A stretch of 64,000 nt of DNA from Chromatiaceae bacterium (lineage in GTDB: Bacteria > Pseudomonadota > Gammaproteobacteria > Chromatiales > Chromatiaceae): contig JACKMX010000002.1 in assembly GCA_024235175.1 (NCBI GenBank), forward strand, positions 1,124,960 to 1,188,959, given 5' to 3'. The notes beneath the pieces were generated by a model, which worked only from the letters and a program-made list of their open reading frames with translations, had not been told where the DNA came from and searched no databases. A program made the position numbers and the translations under genes. This document shows, one piece after another, positions 63,153-64,000 of this stretch; the first letter of the stretch is position 1; each line of letters opens with the position of its first letter.

Positions 63153-64000
63153 CTAAACACTGCTTTCGCAAACAACAATCTTATTGCACTCTTTTCCATC
63201 TTTTCCTTTATTCACTTCATTAATGAGTCTTGAGCAATCTTTACAAGGAGATTTAGAAACAGCAATTACCAACGTACCTTTTGCCCCGTTTTTAAAGAAA
63301 TCTTCAATCATTTTAGCTTCTGCATGGCCCTCTTTTGGCCTTCCGGATTCAGCGTATTCAAATGTATCTCCATCACATGTTTTCACATTTGAGGGTTCAC
63401 CTTGTTCTATTCCTTCAGACCAATGCGCATACTTTCCACCCCTACGGACTGTGCTTGCACTAATGGAGCTAGCTCCACCAACCATTGAACCTGGCGCACC
63501 TTGTGTCATTCCCAACCCGATTGTCGCTCCTTTCTTTCGGCTTTCTGGCAGTTCTTCCTCAACCGTTGCATCAAGTGTGCTGTTTAAATCATCACATTCT
63601 GGAGGATTCCCAATAGCACTAGAGTCTAAATATGGATGTGGTGGAGTCTGTCCCGGTGGTGGATTATGGTTATGTGTTGTTAAATCTAGATGTCGAACAA
63701 CATTTTCCCCCTCTACCTTGACATCCATTGACCAAGCATTGAAATAGACTTTACCTTTGTTGGTGCTAGTGATTATCCCCTTTTTCGGAGCGTTTCCGGC
63801 TTCGTCTCCCGTTGATTTCTTGAAATATGACTTATTTTTTAACAACACCTCCTGCCCTGAAATTTTTACTTTCTTGCTACCTGAAGTTGTATCTTTAGCC
63901 ATACCTGTATTGGGATAAGGAATCGGTACGCCAGGTGGAGTCGCAGGTGTTTGCGGAGGTGTGAAGCAAACATCAGGGAAAGCGCAAATAGACTTACCAT
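63153..64000 (-). CDS. DUF4150 PAAR-like T6SS effector with C-terminal deaminase toxin (partial)
   Basis: The frame is open past the right edge, so the native N-terminus is missing. Visible DUF4150 signature: ICAFPDVCFTPPQTPA, GVPIPYPNTGMAKDT, VLLKNKSYFKKSTGDEAG, KGKVYFNAWSMDVKVEG and HLDLTTHNH. DUF4150 is a PAAR-like domain that tips the T6SS spike. The C-terminal ~130 residues carry a deaminase core: GHAEAKMIEDFF (HAE motif) and SPCKDCSRLI (PCxxC motif), so it is a polymorphic-toxin-style deaminase acting on nucleic acids or nucleotides. Internal start ATG 63902 exists but would split the PAAR-like domain. Downstream gene is the putative immunity. Confidence 0.9.
   Translation of the reverse strand, partial: GKSICAFPDVCFTPPQTPATPPGVPIPYPNTGMAKDTTSGSKKVKISGQEVLLKNKSYFKKSTGDEAGNAPKKGIITSTNKGKVYFNAWSMDVKVEGENVVRHLDLTTHNHNPPPGQTPPHPYLDSSAIGNPPECDDLNSTLDATVEEELPESRKKGATIGLGMTQGAPGSMVGGASSISASTVRRGGKYAHWSEGIEQGEPSNVKTCDGDTFEYAESGRPKEGHAEAKMIEDFFKNGAKGTLVIAVSKSPCKDCSRLINEVNKGKDGKECNKIVVCESSV

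Overview
The window reads as the chromosome of a GC-rich gammaproteobacterium with sulfur-oxidising, facultatively denitrifying habits. The clues are a secreted Gly/Tyr-rich sulfur globule protein, an NnrS gene behind a perfect FNR/DNR-type site, and typical gammaproteobacterial housekeeping genes (rsmA, lon, greB, rsmE, bolA, maeB, ppnN, fpr). A Chromatiales/Sedimenticola-like sulfur oxidiser fits best, but no marker here proves the genus. No tRNA, rRNA or CRISPR array was seen.

Layout. 0-3.3 kb is an AT-richer accessory patch: a truncated XRE-ImmA type regulator with a palindromic operator, a tyrosine-recombinase C-terminal remnant, and a DUF4062-HEAT protein that may be a defence effector. 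3.6-9.1 kb holds rsmA, lon, the sulfur globule gene with its own promoter and terminator, and nnrS. 9.1-14.4 kb is a five-gene minus-strand operon (DegT aminotransferase, GT2, Gfo/Idh dehydrogenase, TVP38, GT39) that looks like an Arn-style lipid-linked amino-sugar pathway. 14.8-20.9 kb is an envelope export operon (TetR, RND/MMPL, LolA-like, outer-membrane barrel) interrupted by a RAYT transposase flanked by inverted REPs. 21-33.5 kb is mostly metabolic and conserved-hypothetical genes. 33.7-36.3 kb is a MEDS plus hybrid-kinase sensor pair.

38.8-49.2 kb groups three unusual membrane-associated signalling proteins: a TIR-transmembrane protein, a Ser/Thr kinase with a transmembrane segment, and a caspase-fold lipoprotein with Sel1 repeats and a very long coiled coil. 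49.2-64 kb is an envelope and secretion-related accessory region. It holds two compact autotransporter-barrel proteins, a TIGR02270-like HEAT protein, a large S8 protease, a PEP-CTERM-like protein, an M15 peptidase next to a Cys-rich lipoprotein (candidate effector and immunity pair), and, running off the right edge, a DUF4150 PAAR-like protein with a deaminase-type C-terminus followed by a probable immunity gene. The last two pairs look like type VI secretion cargo, although no T6SS core gene lies in the window.

Mobile DNA. A miniature inverted-repeat element is present twice (14.5 and 36.6 kb), with 13-bp terminal repeats; the second copy has a perfect 9-bp target duplication. A solo end of the same family lies beside the RAYT/REP unit, and a REP pair recurs at 62.2 kb.
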